The position numbers and the translations under genes were made by a program. Below the pieces are notes generated by a model. The model worked only from the letters and a program-made list of their open reading frames with translations. It had not been told where the DNA came from and did no database searches. Below, one piece after another: positions 35,269 to 48,461 of a stretch of 64,000 nt of DNA. This DNA comes from Cucumis sativus (lineage: Eukaryota > Streptophyta > Magnoliopsida > Cucurbitales > Cucurbitaceae), in NCBI RefSeq assembly GCF_000004075.3, contig NC_026657.2, positions 31,404,408 through 31,468,407 of the forward strand, given 5' to 3'. Position 1 is the first letter of the stretch. Every line of letters begins with the position of its first letter.

Positions 35269-38200
35269 ATGGAGAAAAAGAAAAAGATCACGCAGTATAG
35301 AGAGAGGCTAGACAAAACACTTGCATCCCCTGATCTAACAAACCAGGAGTCTATTTATTCTCTAGTGTCAAATCAAATTCATCGTTCGAATTTGAGACAT
35401 GGAACTGAAGGTTGGTGATGAACTGATGAATTAGGATATTTAGACATCTTGAGCTTATGTATGTCCTCATCATGTTCGTTTAGCCATCCATTCTGGAGGT
35501 GCTGATATTTCTTTTATATGTTGAAGGATGTAATGATAATGTGGTAGCACGAAGAAGTGCCGAAGTATCAAATTTTCTTGACATGTTGAGAAGTCCTTCA
35601 AGTAATGATAATGCTAGCAGCAGAGCTTCTGAGACAGCGCATTCTGAATGGAAAGTATGTTATACTGAAATTTCATCTTCATTGTTTCTGTTGTATTTAA
35701 ATAAATTCTCTTTTCTCATTCCAAAGAAAATGAAAGGTAAAATTTGAGGAGTGAATAAAAAGAAAACCAACTGTTATAACTAAAGTGTCTATCACTTTAC
35801 AGGCCACACTTATCCCCCTTGTTAAAGTTAAAAAAAGTGGGGAAGAAGAACATTCTGATGACTTATTTGTTGATCTTTGTTTCCTGCATACAGTGAAACC
35901 TTGCCAATTGCCTTATGTTTCCATGCAATATGCAAGAGTTGTGAAATTTTGACCTGTTGTATAGTACTCCTATAATATCAGAAAATGTTAAAATACATTT
36001 TCTCGTATAATGAACCTGTCTTAGAGTTTGTGAAGTCAATTCTATTTGAAAGTTGGGTTGCACTTGGATCCTGTGATCAATTAAAATCTTCAATATTTCA
36101 GACAAAGCACGATGATGAAGAATTTCGAGTTATGTATCGTGAAGGACCAAAGGGCACTCCATATCATACATTACTTGTTGAAGGTTTTGTAGATGGGCCT
36201 GTTGATATTTGTAAGTGTTACTGATAAATAGTTGACTTTATCCTAAAAGTTTTAATTTGCTAAATCACATTTAAGCCCGATGTGATTGTTGATCATGGAC
36301 ACAACTCCCACTTATTTGTTTGCAGGTTTGTGTACGTCTTGGGAGTCTGAACTTTATAAAAGATGGTGGGTATAATCTTTGATCTTTTGTGCATTTGGAA
36401 AAACTATGTCTGGTTGTGCATGCTTAACATAAATATAGTTCAGCTAAACATGTATTAGTTTGCAAAGAGCAAAAGAAACAAGTAAACAAAGCTTCTCGTA
36501 TGTGCTGAAGTCGATAATATGACATACGCTTAATTCGTATTACTCTATGTTATTTCTTTCTTTCGTTCTGTTGTTATCAACTTTCCTTCCAATTATTATT
36601 ATACATCTCTGTTGATGGTCAATGGTATTTGGTTGGGATGATCTTTTCAGTATTCCCTTTTTTTTATGTGCGGAGTATTAAGAATCTTACCTGAAATGGC
36701 CCATCTCTCAATTCATAATGTGACTTCACTCATTCAAAGACCAGCTTCAGGAAACAACAATGGATAAGATTATTATTAGGGGACTCCATCTAGCTATGCA
36801 AAAATTACCCTAATTCACCTTGGACCCACAACATGGCATCAGCCATAGTCAAGCTGCTGAATAATATGAGTTCTAAATTAACTCTTAACAATGAATGATT
36901 AAATGACGTTTGTAGGAGGCTTAGTCACTAGTTTCCTCTTACCACTTTTCTCCATCAGGTGGCCTCAATTTACCCTGCCATCCTTTAAAATTCTCACCAG
37001 CAAATGTCTCCAGAAAGTGCGGATCGGTGAACAGATTGCGTTAGTAAGGTTTGTCGAGCTATATAGTCAGCACTTCCACGCACGCACACAAATATATCAG
37101 TCTCTCATTTTTATTTTGGAATACTGAACTTCTTCAATTTTTTTGAAAGCAAGGGTGAAGGTTTCATGGCCCCTGTCAACCAGGGAGATTGTTGTGCACT
37201 ACTTTTTGTTCGAGTACTTTCAGGATGACCTTATTGTCATTCTTCTGAACTCGGTAATTTTTCCTTTAGATTAACAGCTGTAAATCTTCTAAAGCATGTA
37301 AATCGTTGTAAGCTAGGATTCCCCCCCTCCCTTTTGTTCCTTGTTTTTGTTTTGGCTAACCCGCTAACTGCTAGATTGACATCTAAATACAAAGATGGTT
37401 TTATTATGTTTCTTTCATTTCAGATATCTGATCTGGACAGCATTGATGTAACTACTCATGGATTCACCAGGCATGCCATCCCAGATGCAGATGACTTTGT
37501 AAGGATCGATGTCGTGGGAGGCTTTGCTATACAGAAGGTGACAGATAACAGGAGCTACTTCCGGTGAAGATTTTTCTCTCTTTTATGATTGACATTAATT
37601 TACTAATCCCAGCGAACTCTGATGTTAATAAATTAAATTAAACATAAACATACAAGAAATTGAGTACGGTTGACTAGGAATGGTACGCTGTTGACTTGGA
37701 CAATAATTTTTTAATCTTCATTTATCGTAACAACCATTGGAATTGATAAGTTGAAGGACGAGGATAGAATAGAAACTTTTAAATTGCATGTATTTACAAA
37801 CACAAAAGTGCTAGGTTGAAATGTATAATTTAACCATTTTCTAAAAAAGTTGAATTGAGTCCCTAACCAAATTTATTCTGTATGTAGTTCAAATGCTATA
37901 GACCTTTGTAATTGAAATGGCATTATATTGCTTATTTGGGATAAAGAGTTTTTTAGACTAGTTATTGATTCTGGTATGCTAAAATTATTTAGAATCTCTT
38001 TTGAAAATAGCTTTATGTCATGAATTTTCTGAGATTGAGTTTGTCGCATGTTGGGTTGTAAAATAACTTGAGAATCAAGATTATCATCCATATGCTATAA
38101 TGGACCACTATGGGGATTGGAAAGAAACCTATCTCAAAAATTTATTGTCCTCGACTCCTTGTTCTGTAAGAAATTCTTTTTTGTTACCTAGTCCATATCA

Positions 38201-40001
38201 TCATATGGAACTTGAACCGTGAAAATTTTTGCAGGACAATAGCAAACATGGACATGAAGCTGGATTTTGTCCCTCCCTCGCTCATTAACTTCGTCTCAAG
38301 GCAACTTATTGGCAGTGGTTTCCGGCTCTATCAAAAGGTTAAACATTTTTTTAATCCAATATAGTCAGGAACTAATCCTCAAAATCATATTATTTGTTTC
38401 TCTACTCTTCTAATTCTCATTTTCAAATTAAAATCTTCATTAGTTCTCCATCTTCCATTTTGTAAGAGGTTTGGGAACTGTAAAACAACCTTCAAAGTTT
38501 ACCTGGACGTAATTATTCTAGTATTATGTTCCACTGTTGTCTTTAAAATTCCATTGTCAATAATATTGCAGGTAGTGGGTTCTTTCAAATCTGATGAAGA
38601 TTTTATGAAGGCTTTGAAAGACCCACTTTACACTCGTATTAATGAAGCTCTCTACCAGAGGAATAGAAAAGAAAAGGTGTTCAAAGAAAAAGAGGTCGGT
38701 TATCAAATCGATCAGGCTGGAGTGCATTATTTTCAAGAAGAGCAGCTGAAAGAGCAGGAGGAAAACTCGATGGAAGATCAGACTGTTAATGTCATTTATG
38801 ATACAAATGAACCCACAAAAACCATTGAGATCAACGAAACTAAATCTTTTGGGGAGATTGAGGAGGAAGAGAGCAAAGAAAGTAGGGATGATAAAGAAGA
38901 AGAAGAAGAAGAAGAAGATGAAGAGGATAAAAATGACATTTTAGATATAAGTATTGCAGAAAAAAGTAACTTTAAGGGTAAAAGAATTTCTGTAATTAGT
39001 CCAGAGGTGGAAAAGGCTCTGCAAACTTTAGATGAAGTCATCAATATGATGAGGAAATGTAGACTCAATACTGAAGCGAAGGCTGCTTCTTGCTTGATTG
39101 ATGAAAAGCCTCCAAATATGGAGAAGAAGGATACTGAGAAGAACTTGAGTATTTCAAAAGACAGCAATGTTCACTCGGAAGTTAAGTTATTTGCTAATTT
39201 GTCAAAGAAAGAAACCACAGAGAGAGGTTCAGATGAACCACATCGAACGAGCTCTAACCATAGTTCCAGGTAATAATTTTAATTGAACTGCACAATTTTC
39301 TATGATGTTTTCCCAAATGAATGCTTTTGAAAACTATCATAGATTGACTAAGTGAGTAACATGAGTTAATTCTATGGTGATCACCTAACCTATCAGTTTT
39401 CTTGGTATCCAAATGTTGTCATAGTTAAACTAATTTTGATTGTGAAGCATCATGGTTAGTTCATTTTCTGCCATATATCTGGATCATGCTATCATAGTTA
39501 AACTAATTTTTATGGGTGTTATTGTATTTGCTTTTATTATTGTTTAGCCAATGATTTTTTTGTAGCCCTCAAGTCTCCTTTATGCTGCCTTCCACATGAA
39601 AACATATAAAAACTCTGCAATGAAAATGCATCTCAGTACTTTGACAAGTTTGCATAATTAATTATGATTTTGAATTGTATTACAGGCGTTTAGGATCATC
39701 AAATTCTTTGTCCAAGGATGTCAACCACAACAAAATAGTTCCAGCATCTCCAGAACAGAAATCTTTACCCTCTGGACCTGCTGAAGTTAACCACACGATA
39801 TCGAGTTTTTTCGAACATGGAATGACACAAAACCTGCATTCAGATCAAAATTCTCATGATCATGTTAAGCAATCAATAAGTCAGCATAATAGCATCAACG
39901 ACATCAGTGAGGATGCAGTGGAGAGGTATGTGAGGAGCAGAAAAACCCGGTACTGGTGCTTTCCGGGGAATCCAATTCGGCTTAAGAAGGGAAGAAGTTG
40001 A
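35269..40001 (+). CDS. START-like (polyketide cyclase/lipid transport superfamily) protein
   Basis: Ten coding exons: 35269-35410, 35527-35654, 36102-36210, 36326-36365, 36959-37048, 37154-37253, 37424-37563, 38235-38337, 38572-39269 and 39686-40001. All are GT-AG and frame-consistent, giving 621 residues. The N-terminus is basic (MEKKKKITQYRERLDKTLAS). Residues about 95-290 form the START-like fold: FRVMYREGPKGTPYHTLLVEG, LYKRWWPQFTLP, VSWPLSTREIVVHYFLFEYF, VDVTTHGF-type strand, and the C-terminal helix DFVPPSLINFVSRQLIGSGF. Such folds bind lipids or other hydrophobic ligands. The rest is long, charged and probably disordered, with a run of Glu (38900-38926). It ends in a conserved-looking KTRYWCFPGNPIRLKKGR motif. 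A ligand cannot be told from sequence. ATG 35262 opens an overlapping out-of-frame 12-codon ORF. MEKKK is preferred because it begins the family-like segment. Confidence 0.88.
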
Positions 40002-40113
40002 AGTTTAGTTGAAGGTGAAGCAGAAATGGCAAAGGCTTTTCTGAAGAAGCCACCCTTAACTGATTATTTAACAAGTTTTCTTCTTAACATCTTGCTACAT
40101 CTGTAAAAACATC

Positions 40114-40119
40114 AATAAA
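40114..40119 (+). terminator. Poly(A) signal of the START-like gene
   Basis: AATAAA lies 113 bases after the stop codon in otherwise U-rich 3' sequence, a plausible near-upstream polyadenylation element. Confidence 0.55.
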
Positions 40120-41030
40120 CTCCAATATGGTTGAATTTTTTGTGTTTTCTTTTATTACCAATGTTATATAATTATATTTATGATAACTCTTTTCTTTTAT
40201 GTGATTGTAACTGATAATTTGTGGAAGGAATAAGCTCCCTGAATAAACCCTTTTGGCATAGATTAATGTGCAAAGGTTTCAATTTGAGATTTACATGAAC
40301 AGTCTTCACAAAATATTAGCAATAGTCTTGCAATTTTGACAAGTTCCATAGCATTTAGGATCATCATCATGTATCATAATTGGGTTTGAGAAGAATTTTG
40401 ATTTTATATGAACTCTATTCCCAAAATAAATTATTTTACCCTCAAACATTGAGGGGTGTTTGCTGTCATTTTTCAACTGTTTAAATTTTGAAATCTTTTA
40501 ATGCTTTAGATAACCCTCAAAAGTTATTTTGTAAAAGAAGATTTAAATAAAAACCATTTTTCTATAAAAAGATCATCTCTTCTCTCCAGTTAATTTGAAC
40601 AAATTTTCACTAATATTTTAAATATTATCAAAACACCTAATTATCTTCCATGGAAGAAAACCTACTTTAACTCAACTACACCTTCCAATCCAACAATAAC
40701 CCTAACATGTTCAAAACTAATCTTCCACAAGGCAACAATCTCACAATCGGATTCCACCAACACTTTATTGTCAAGTAACTTAACATAATTCTAAAACTTG
40801 GATTCACAAATAATAAAAATTGAATCATCAAACTTAAGTATTTATACAATTATATAAGAGAAATTTGAGTAATTTTGGAAGCTTTAATTCTTAATTTTAA
40901 AACTTTTAAAAGGATACAATTGTAAATTTGTTAGGCACTAAAAAGCTATCTAAGAGCACTCTAAAATCTCAGTGTTAAACCTCTGGAGAGTGGATTCAGT
41001 TACGAACAATTCGGACCGATTCTTCTTCCA
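40120..41030. other. Spacer between the START-like gene and HscB
   Basis: AT-rich and without a gene. The last 60 bases turn GC-richer and lead into the HscB start, so the HscB promoter and a short leader must lie here. No clear TATA box was recognised. Confidence 0.5.
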
Positions 41031-44000
41031 ATGTTGAAGATGAAGCTTCGATCTTCACTTTTCTACGTTCTACGCACCAACACACCTCTCTCTTCCGCCA
41101 TTTATTTCCCAAATGTTTCCAATTCGGCTCTATCATCCCAAATTTCTTCAATTTCACTACTTCCTTCCATCGCTGAATGTTCTCGGCCTTCGCCACCCAC
41201 TGCATGTGAATTTCTCGACAATCTGAGCTTTTCCTCCAGGGTTTTCTGCTCCCGGTCGGCAGAGGCGTCCGTCCTTAAACCTGGGTGCTGGAATTGCGGT
41301 GCGGTGGCTCCATCGTCGGCGGTGTTTCTGGTGTGCGATTCTTGTCGGAGCATTCAGCCTGTGGACCAGTTGGTGGATTATTTTCAGATATTTGGATTGT
41401 AAGTGTATAGAATAATGAGGGTTGCTTTACGCTTTCTTGATTTATGTTAACTTTGTATTGGTTGCTGAGGAAAGTGAGTAGAAGTTGGAATTTGATTGTC
41501 TGCTGATTATCGGAAGTGATGAAAGATTTGAACTTAGGGCTTGATGGGTCGGTCTGTTGTAATCCATTTTCTTTGAAACTTGTTGGGCTCAACTCGAATG
41601 AAAGTTTTCTGATGTATTGATTCGTTACAAAGCTTCTCTCTCTGTTCTATCCTGTGTGAATGTACCTCTTACCTCTAATTACTCAAGGTCCATGGAAAAT
41701 TGGGATAATGGTTTTTCTTTTTTAATTTGGAGAATTGATGCAATCAACTGGTCATGTTTCTTATCTTAAACCTTCAGGCTCACTCGCTGGAGGACATATG
41801 GAATGTCTTCTCTGACTCATTGCTAGTTGGTGGGTTATAGAATTCCCGAACGAAGTGATGTATAATTAGAATTCTTAAATCTTTTTCCAGGGAAAAGGAG
41901 TATGAAATTGGAGATGTCAATCTGGAGAGCAAGTATAAAGATTGGCAGAAGAAATTACATCCCGACTTAGTTCATTCTAAATCAGACGTCTGTCTCATTT
42001 TACTTTTGTGAAGTTTGGTAGTCTTTGAGGGGCTCTAATTTTTATCTTCCCGTGTTTTATAGAGAGAAAGAGAATATGCTGCTGAACAATCTGCTCGGGT
42101 GATCGATGCTTACCGTACTCTTAGTAAGCCATTGTCGAGAGCAATATATATTGTAAGTGTGCATGTCTACCGTAGGATTTTTTTAAGCTTATTTGTTGGA
42201 TTTCGATTTAAAGTTTTTGTGACAGTGGGATATATTTGTCGTTTTTCGGTTTGTTAGAATTATAAGAGTTTGCTTACTGGAAATTTGTCATTGTATTTCA
42301 GTATTATTGTCTACCTTTGGTTTATTTTGTTTCTCTCTTCTCCAGTTATTACTTTTTTCATTTGAGTATTAGTCTCTTTTCATTTTTTAAAAGAAAAGTT
42401 AACGTTTCCTTTTAAAATAGATTCCATGTTATCAGCCATTTCCACCTCCAAATACTTCAAGTTTTATGATTCAAGCTGGGTAAGTGTAATAAAACATTCT
42501 CAGGAAATTTCTGTATCAACTTTTCTTTTTAGTTCCTTTGCAACCCCATCCCACTTAGCACTTACATTATAAATGGAAGTGATGGACCAACATGTGATGG
42601 TAATTATAAATTTATAATTGATTGTGCTTCTTCCTGACAATTATAAACTATGCTGCGGAAGAATTGATTACAGCTATTTTATATGATTTGGTATTTTGGA
42701 GTTAAATGTCTTTCGATGCACTGGGTGGAGGTTGCTTTTTCATTTTTTCCTCAAGAGACAGAGCACATCGCTCAAATATAGAGCAAGTCTTCTGAGTCCT
42801 TGAACGGGAGGGACTTGTTTATAAGGTGTAATTGGAAAGATGTACAGACTTGCACTTTAAGCATTAATCCCGAGTGATGTTTAGTGTTGGGATCAGATAA
42901 CAGACAAAGCCTTTAGAAGGGTTTACTTTTTTTGCCCTACCTACACCAATTTTATTTCCTACTTGGACTCTTATATTAGTCCATTACTCCGTATAACATT
43001 TGCCCTCCTGAAGAGCAACGTTGCTGGTTTGTGGTTAGAACTTGAAATATTCCTCATAGGGCCTTTTTTTTTTACAATTACAATTATAATTATGTAAAGC
43101 TCAACCAATCATTTATATTCTGGAATTAATTTATTTTTTCTTATATTTATGAGACATTTGCATCTCTGTAGTTTGATGTTTGTGATCTTGGTTTTTATGC
43201 ATTATGTTTATGCCATCTGCAATCTAGAATTTCAGTTTGAACATTTTGTATTGGTCTTGGTGATAGTTATAGGCTTCCTCTCCAACTTGTAAATTATTGG
43301 TCTTCCCCTTCAATGAGATTGTTGTATTTTCTTGCCATTCTTTTCAGCTGAAACTCGAGGGTGTAGATGTTGATGAAGAGGATACAATTTCTGAACCAGA
43401 GTTGCTAAATGAGGTAATTAGTAAGACCTTAAATTCGTCCCTGTCTGAGTTATTCAGTTCTGTGAGAGCTTTTAGCTTTTTTTTTTTTTTGTGAGCATTT
43501 TATGTGATGAGTTATGGATTATGAGAAGAAAGTCAAACACATTCGACTGATTTTCAATGTCTGACTGCAAGCTTGTGTTCTGTTTAAAGTTTGATTTATA
43601 TGAAGTTACCAAACCCTTTTCGCAGATTATGGAAATCAGGGAAGCTGTAGAAGACGCATCTGGATCTCAGGAATTAAACCAGATTCAGTCACAGGTGCTA
43701 CTCAATGCTCATTTTGTTCATCATCTTTATCTTTCTTTGGTTAAATTACAATTTTGGTCCCTGAAGTTCGGAGAAAGTTAGAATTTAGTATCTATGATTT
43801 TTAAAGTTAGAATTTAGTTCTTATGATTCGATAAAACCTCATAAATAAAATTCTCCTCTATAGTCTTAGTGGATTTTATCAAACCTTGGGTCTTAATTTT
43901 AATTGGAACCGAGACTAAATTTGTAATCTAACCTCCTTTCTCTTGAATCTTCGTTCATAAATTCACGTGGAAGATTGAAAGTGGAAGTTGCATTTAAAGA

Positions 44001-44197
44001 ATTAAAATAGCATGTAATGATGCCTAAACCTGTTTCATTTTTCTTTTTTGTTCATCTAGATGCAAGAGAAGTTAAATCATTGGTCAAACACATTTGCAAA
44101 AGCTTTGCGAGACAGGAACTTCAACGATGCTGTCTCGTCCATACAGCGAATGACATACTATGAGCGGGTGAAAGAAGAAATTACAAAGAAGCTTTAG
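41031..44197 (+). CDS. HSCB: HscB/HSC20-type J-domain co-chaperone for iron-sulfur cluster assembly
   Basis: Six exons: 41031-41398, 41891-41987, 42063-42152, 43348-43413, 43626-43694 and 44060-44197. All are GT-AG and in frame, giving 275 residues. The N-terminal 70-80 residues are Ser-rich and basic with few acids, as in a mitochondrial presequence. Next comes a four-Cys zinc module (CWNC at 86-89, CDSC at 102-105) found in eukaryotic HscB. A J domain follows, DYFQIFGL through a helix to LHPDLVH with the HPD tripeptide at 146-148, then AYRTLSKPLSRAIYIL. The C-terminal three-helix domain (LEGVDVDEED, LNEIMEIREAVE, WSNTFAKAL) binds the scaffold protein ISU. It stimulates a mitochondrial HSP70 to pass clusters from ISU to recipients. 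Everything needed for function is present. Arabidopsis counterpart recalled as At5g06410. Confidence 0.94.
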
Positions 44198-44416
44198 TGC
44201 AGGAGGTGTAAAATCGATGGAAGCACTGTGTAGCTTATCCACAAAATTCCCACAAAAGAATTCTTCGATCTTTTATCATCTAACCTCTTCATCATATGCT
44301 TGCTTATACTTCAGCTTTTAAGTATTAAAAAAGTTCATAGATTGGTGGTAAAATATTTCATACCAATTTTGTAATTCTGATGTTGCTGAATGCTTACTGG
44401 TAGTCTCAGCTGCACC

Positions 44417-44422
44417 AATAAA
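44417..44422 (+). terminator. Poly(A) signal of the HscB gene
   Basis: AATAAA occurs 220 bases after the stop codon, before the sequence becomes AT-rich spacer. Confidence 0.5.
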
Positions 44423-46089
44423 GAGAGACAGATTAACTATTAGAAATGTTGAGAAACAGTTTACATATAATAATATTTAATTAATAAATATTCATTAATT
44501 TGTATTGTTTAAGAAATTTTGTGGGTCGTATTTTACTTTATTTTTTAATCTTTCACTCTAATATCAGGAGATAAAAAGTAATTAAGCTTTTTTAAAAAAA
44601 CGAAAATAGAAACAACAATCTTACTTCTACCTTTTTTTTTTCCTCATTGGGCCAAATTATGCTTTGGGTGGCTATCATAACCTCTTAGATAATTATGAAA
44701 TCAGTTCAGTTCAACCCAAATTTTTAGAATACTTCTTTAAAATAAAATATAGACTGAAACTTGCACTTTGTTTTGTTGTCTTTTGTTTGAAAAATACAAG
44801 AAATAATCTTGTAAAAACTTAGAACTTCACAACAATAAGTCAGTCATCTAAGTTTTTGTTTTAGGTCATTATTTACTTAAGCTTTGTCCAAATTTCTATA
44901 AAACTTTATATTCCAAACAATACTTTTGAAATGCTTATAAAAGTTTTAGACATATTTTTAAAACAAACAATAGAGTTTTTTAAGGACATTTTTGAAGTTA
45001 ACCTTAAAAATACGTTAACCCTAAAGGAAAAAAATGTTCTTGTTAATACAATAAACAATATTGAATTTTGATCTTCCCTTCCAACTCCAATTTGAGTAGA
45101 TGAAAAAACTTAACAAAAACAAAAAGTAACAAATAAAAAACCCAATTTTACAGATATATTAACTTGGGTTCCCTCTTCTTCCTCCTGTTGGTTTTCCGAT
45201 ATCGTCGCTGTTGATCTTCCTTCTCTTTTTTTTTTTTTCATTTATGTTTCATACTGCTTCCCTCTTACTCCATGCTTCACTTCCGCCTCCACCATTTTTG
45301 AGTAATCTATTCTTCCTTTTTTTTTCCTCCATTTATTCACCTTCTTTTATTTTGATTCTGCTTTGTGATTGCAGACCCAATCACACATCTTTGTCATTTC
45401 GTGAAAATATTGAATTTCTTCTTCTTCTTCTGCCCCTTCTCGTGCTCTAAACAAATGGGTTTTTATCTATTTCAGATTACAGATAAAATAATTGAAGTGG
45501 AAATGTTCTGTGGTTTTGTTTTATGCCAAGTAGTTTACAATTTTCATTGATTTCGTACTACAGAATGATTTGATTTCTTAGTCGTGATAGTTAGCTGTTG
45601 AAATGTTAATAAATTGTGTCATTGCGCTTGTTGTCTTTTGTTGCCGTTGAGATTTCTGTAATTTATGAACTTCTTTGTAGTATTGAAATCTGCATATGAC
45701 TAATTTTGCTTGGATGTGTACACAATCTTATTGGTTTTTTTTTTAAAATAAATATTTTGAATATTGCTGTTGGGGTTTAATGAATTCTTTTGTTTGTAGG
45801 GTTAGATGTTGCTCTGTATTATTATTTTTTAAAAATCCTTAATTGTCATCTTTTTGATAATTTGAACATGTGGGAAAATAATTGTTATGCTGCTAAAAGA
45901 AACATAGATTGTGGGCATTGTGAACTGAGTGTGGAAAAATTGTTGTACTTGTCATCTCTGCTTGGTTTAGTTATCTGTTTGATTACTTTCAAATTTCATT
46001 ATACTACTTGAGCACTCTATTAATATTTTCCTCACCTATTTTCAGGAGTTACACAATGATAATCTCTTTTCAATTAATGATAAGCTTGA
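44423..46089 (+). other. Spacer plus 5' leader (probably spliced) of the PPR gene
   Basis: 44423 to about 45170 is AT-rich spacer. About 45175-45470 is pyrimidine-rich, leader-like DNA. A T-rich segment follows and ends in TTTTCAG at 46039-46045, a good splice acceptor just before the PPR start. This suggests a non-coding first exon and a leader intron. ATG 46056 opens an out-of-frame ORF overlapping the PPR start. Confidence 0.45.
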
Positions 46090-48276
46090 ATGGCTGCAAG
46101 GCTCATGCCGTCGACTCTTATGAAGAAGTTTCTCAAAGGGGTCGTACCAAATTCATGCTTATCTCCAATTCTCAGTGGTATTCATGTTGATACTTTCCTG
46201 GAAAACAATCAGAACTGTCCAAGGTTAAAACAAAGCACTCAATTCTTGAGTGATAAGTCTGTCTCGAACAACTCTGTCAACTCTGTTAAAGGTTTGGATT
46301 ATGATAAGAACTTGAACTCAGAGGTAGAAATCTTCAAATCTCTGGCTATCCAGAAAGGAATTTTTCAGTCTGTCCAAACATATTACGAGACTATTCTCAA
46401 GCTGGGTTTGGATGGTAACATTGAGGAAATGGAAATGACTTGTCGAGATCTTGTGAATGAAGGGTGTTCAGGTGTAGAAGAAGTTATTGTCACTTTGGTT
46501 AATACCTTAGTTAGACGTGGTAGAGTTAGAGAAGCACTTCGGGTACTTCCTCATATAAGTTTGGTTGGTTTAAGGCCTTCAGTAGAAACATTTAATGTTG
46601 TTTTGGCTGTTTTGGTTGAGGAAGATAGAGATATTCAGGAAGTTCTATTTGTTTACAAGGAAATGGTGAAAGCTGGCATTGTACCAAATGTTGACACATT
46701 AAACTTTCTGTTAGCTGCATTGTTTCATGCTGAACAAATTAAGACAGCCATGAACCAGTTTAGGAGAATGAGAAAGAAAGGATGCAGTCCTAACAGTAAA
46801 ACCTTTGAGGTTCTCGTAAATGGTTTAATTACAAAAAATTTAGTGGATGAAGCTGTTTTAGTTTTGGGTATAATGTACAAAATTCGGTGTGAACTTCATT
46901 TGAGCTTCTACACATGTGCAATATCTTTATTTTGTAGGGAAGATAGAATAGATGTTGGAAGTTGGTTGTTTACAATGATGAAGGCTTCGAATATTGTACC
47001 AGGTACCTTGATTTATAGTACTCTAATACAAAGTTTGTGCAAAAGCCTTTCATTAGATAAGGCATTATTCCTGCTTGAGGAGATGGTTGAAAATGGTTTG
47101 ATCCCTGAAGAAAGTGTGTATGTAAGTATCGTAGAAGTTTTTTTTGAGCTTGGGAAAACAGATGAAGCTATAAAGTTTGTGGAAGATAGATGTGCTTTTT
47201 ATACTTCTCCTCACAATGCGTTGCTTGAAGGTTGCACCAATGCTGGAAAGATTTTATTAGCAAATTGTATCCTGGGGAAAATGTCAAAAATGAATATTGA
47301 TGATTGCAAATCTTGGAACATAGTTATTGGATGGCTGTGCAACAATGCAAAAATTGGAAATGCTTTTGAATTCCTTGGTAAAATGATTGTGCTTTCATTT
47401 GTTCCCAATGAAGACACTTACGCAGCTCTGATAGTTGGAAACTGTAAATCCAGGAGGTATGAGGCTGCATTACAGTTAATGAATGAGGTACATTCTAGAT
47501 GTTGGATTCTTAATGCTGGATGTTACTCTGAGCTTATAGAAGGCCTTTGCCAAGCCAATAGGACTCTTGAAGCTGCAGAAGTTTTTTGCCACATGTCTAA
47601 AAATAGACACCCTCTTCATCCGTCCTTATTTGATACGTTGATCAAGGGGATGTGTGATTTAGGACATGTTGATGAAGCATTGGTGCTGCTACAGTTGGCA
47701 AGTTATGCCGGTACTTCTTGTAAAAGTGTGACATATGCTTCTATAATACATGAGTTGTCTAAATCTAATAAGGCAGAGACTGCCTTACTTGTCTTATCAC
47801 AGATGCTGGTGTTGGGTTGTAACCTTGATTTGGAGACATACTACATTCTCATACATAGTTTTAGTTCCATTAATCGAGTAAAGGAGTCTATATTGCTTTT
47901 CAACCATATGGTCAATGAGGCTCTTCTACCTGATTCAGAAAGACTTTATGATTTATTTTTATGTATAGCCAACCATTCTCAGCTGCATATGATTTCAACT
48001 ACAATTGATAAACTGGTTACTCATACTGACCTTGTAAATACTGCAACATACAACTTGCTGATCAATGGGTTATGGAAAGAGGACAGAAAATATGAAGCTT
48101 GTAAATTGTTGGACTCAATGTTGGAAAAGGGGTGGGTACCAGATGCTACAACTCATGGATTGCTGATTGGCTCTCTATTTCAAGAGAAGACTGGGGACAA
48201 GGTTTTAATTAGTGAGAATTCCGCCATTGAAGATAACGTAAGCAGCATACTAGTTGAGGGCCTAGGGAATTCATGA
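46090..48276 (+). CDS. P-type pentatricopeptide repeat protein, 728 residues
   Basis: One uninterrupted frame of 728 codons. After an N-terminal extension of about 110 residues (basic start MAARLMPSTLMKKFLKG, compatible with an organelle presequence), degenerate 35-residue PPR units run to about residue 690. Examples are SVETFNVVLAVLVEE, VDTLNFLLAALFHAE with RRMRKKGCSPN, SKTFEVLVNGLITK, TYAALIVGNCKSRR and ATYNLLINGLWKEDRK. No E, DYW or SMR domain follows, so it is a P-class protein. These bind specific organellar RNAs and affect stability, splicing or translation. The RNA target is unknown. Start is the first ATG in frame with the repeats, in GAATGGCTG context. Like most plant PPR genes it has no coding intron. 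The next gene is convergent. Confidence 0.9.
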   Translation: MAARLMPSTLMKKFLKGVVPNSCLSPILSGIHVDTFLENNQNCPRLKQSTQFLSDKSVSNNSVNSVKGLDYDKNLNSEVEIFKSLAIQKGIFQSVQTYYETILKLGLDGNIEEMEMTCRDLVNEGCSGVEEVIVTLVNTLVRRGRVREALRVLPHISLVGLRPSVETFNVVLAVLVEEDRDIQEVLFVYKEMVKAGIVPNVDTLNFLLAALFHAEQIKTAMNQFRRMRKKGCSPNSKTFEVLVNGLITKNLVDEAVLVLGIMYKIRCELHLSFYTCAISLFCREDRIDVGSWLFTMMKASNIVPGTLIYSTLIQSLCKSLSLDKALFLLEEMVENGLIPEESVYVSIVEVFFELGKTDEAIKFVEDRCAFYTSPHNALLEGCTNAGKILLANCILGKMSKMNIDDCKSWNIVIGWLCNNAKIGNAFEFLGKMIVLSFVPNEDTYAALIVGNCKSRRYEAALQLMNEVHSRCWILNAGCYSELIEGLCQANRTLEAAEVFCHMSKNRHPLHPSLFDTLIKGMCDLGHVDEALVLLQLASYAGTSCKSVTYASIIHELSKSNKAETALLVLSQMLVLGCNLDLETYYILIHSFSSINRVKESILLFNHMVNEALLPDSERLYDLFLCIANHSQLHMISTTIDKLVTHTDLVNTATYNLLINGLWKEDRKYEACKLLDSMLEKGWVPDATTHGLLIGSLFQEKTGDKVLISENSAIEDNVSSILVEGLGNS

Positions 48277-48461
48277 CAACCAACTTTCTCAGCATGCCAT
48301 TTTATCCATTAATGGTTGACACCCTAGGGCATACACAACAATGTTGCCTCATGACACTCCATCTGATCAGTTGATGGTTTACATATAACGTTTCATGCTG
48401 CTCCTTGATCTTTTGACCATGATGACTTTTCCCAAGCTTTCTCCTTAATACTTATCCCCCT

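Noticed and set aside
42420-42480. Possible extra exon within HscB intron 3
   Set aside because: The join from exon 3 to 43348 already restores the conserved AIYILKLEGVD text in frame, so an insertion would interrupt the domain.
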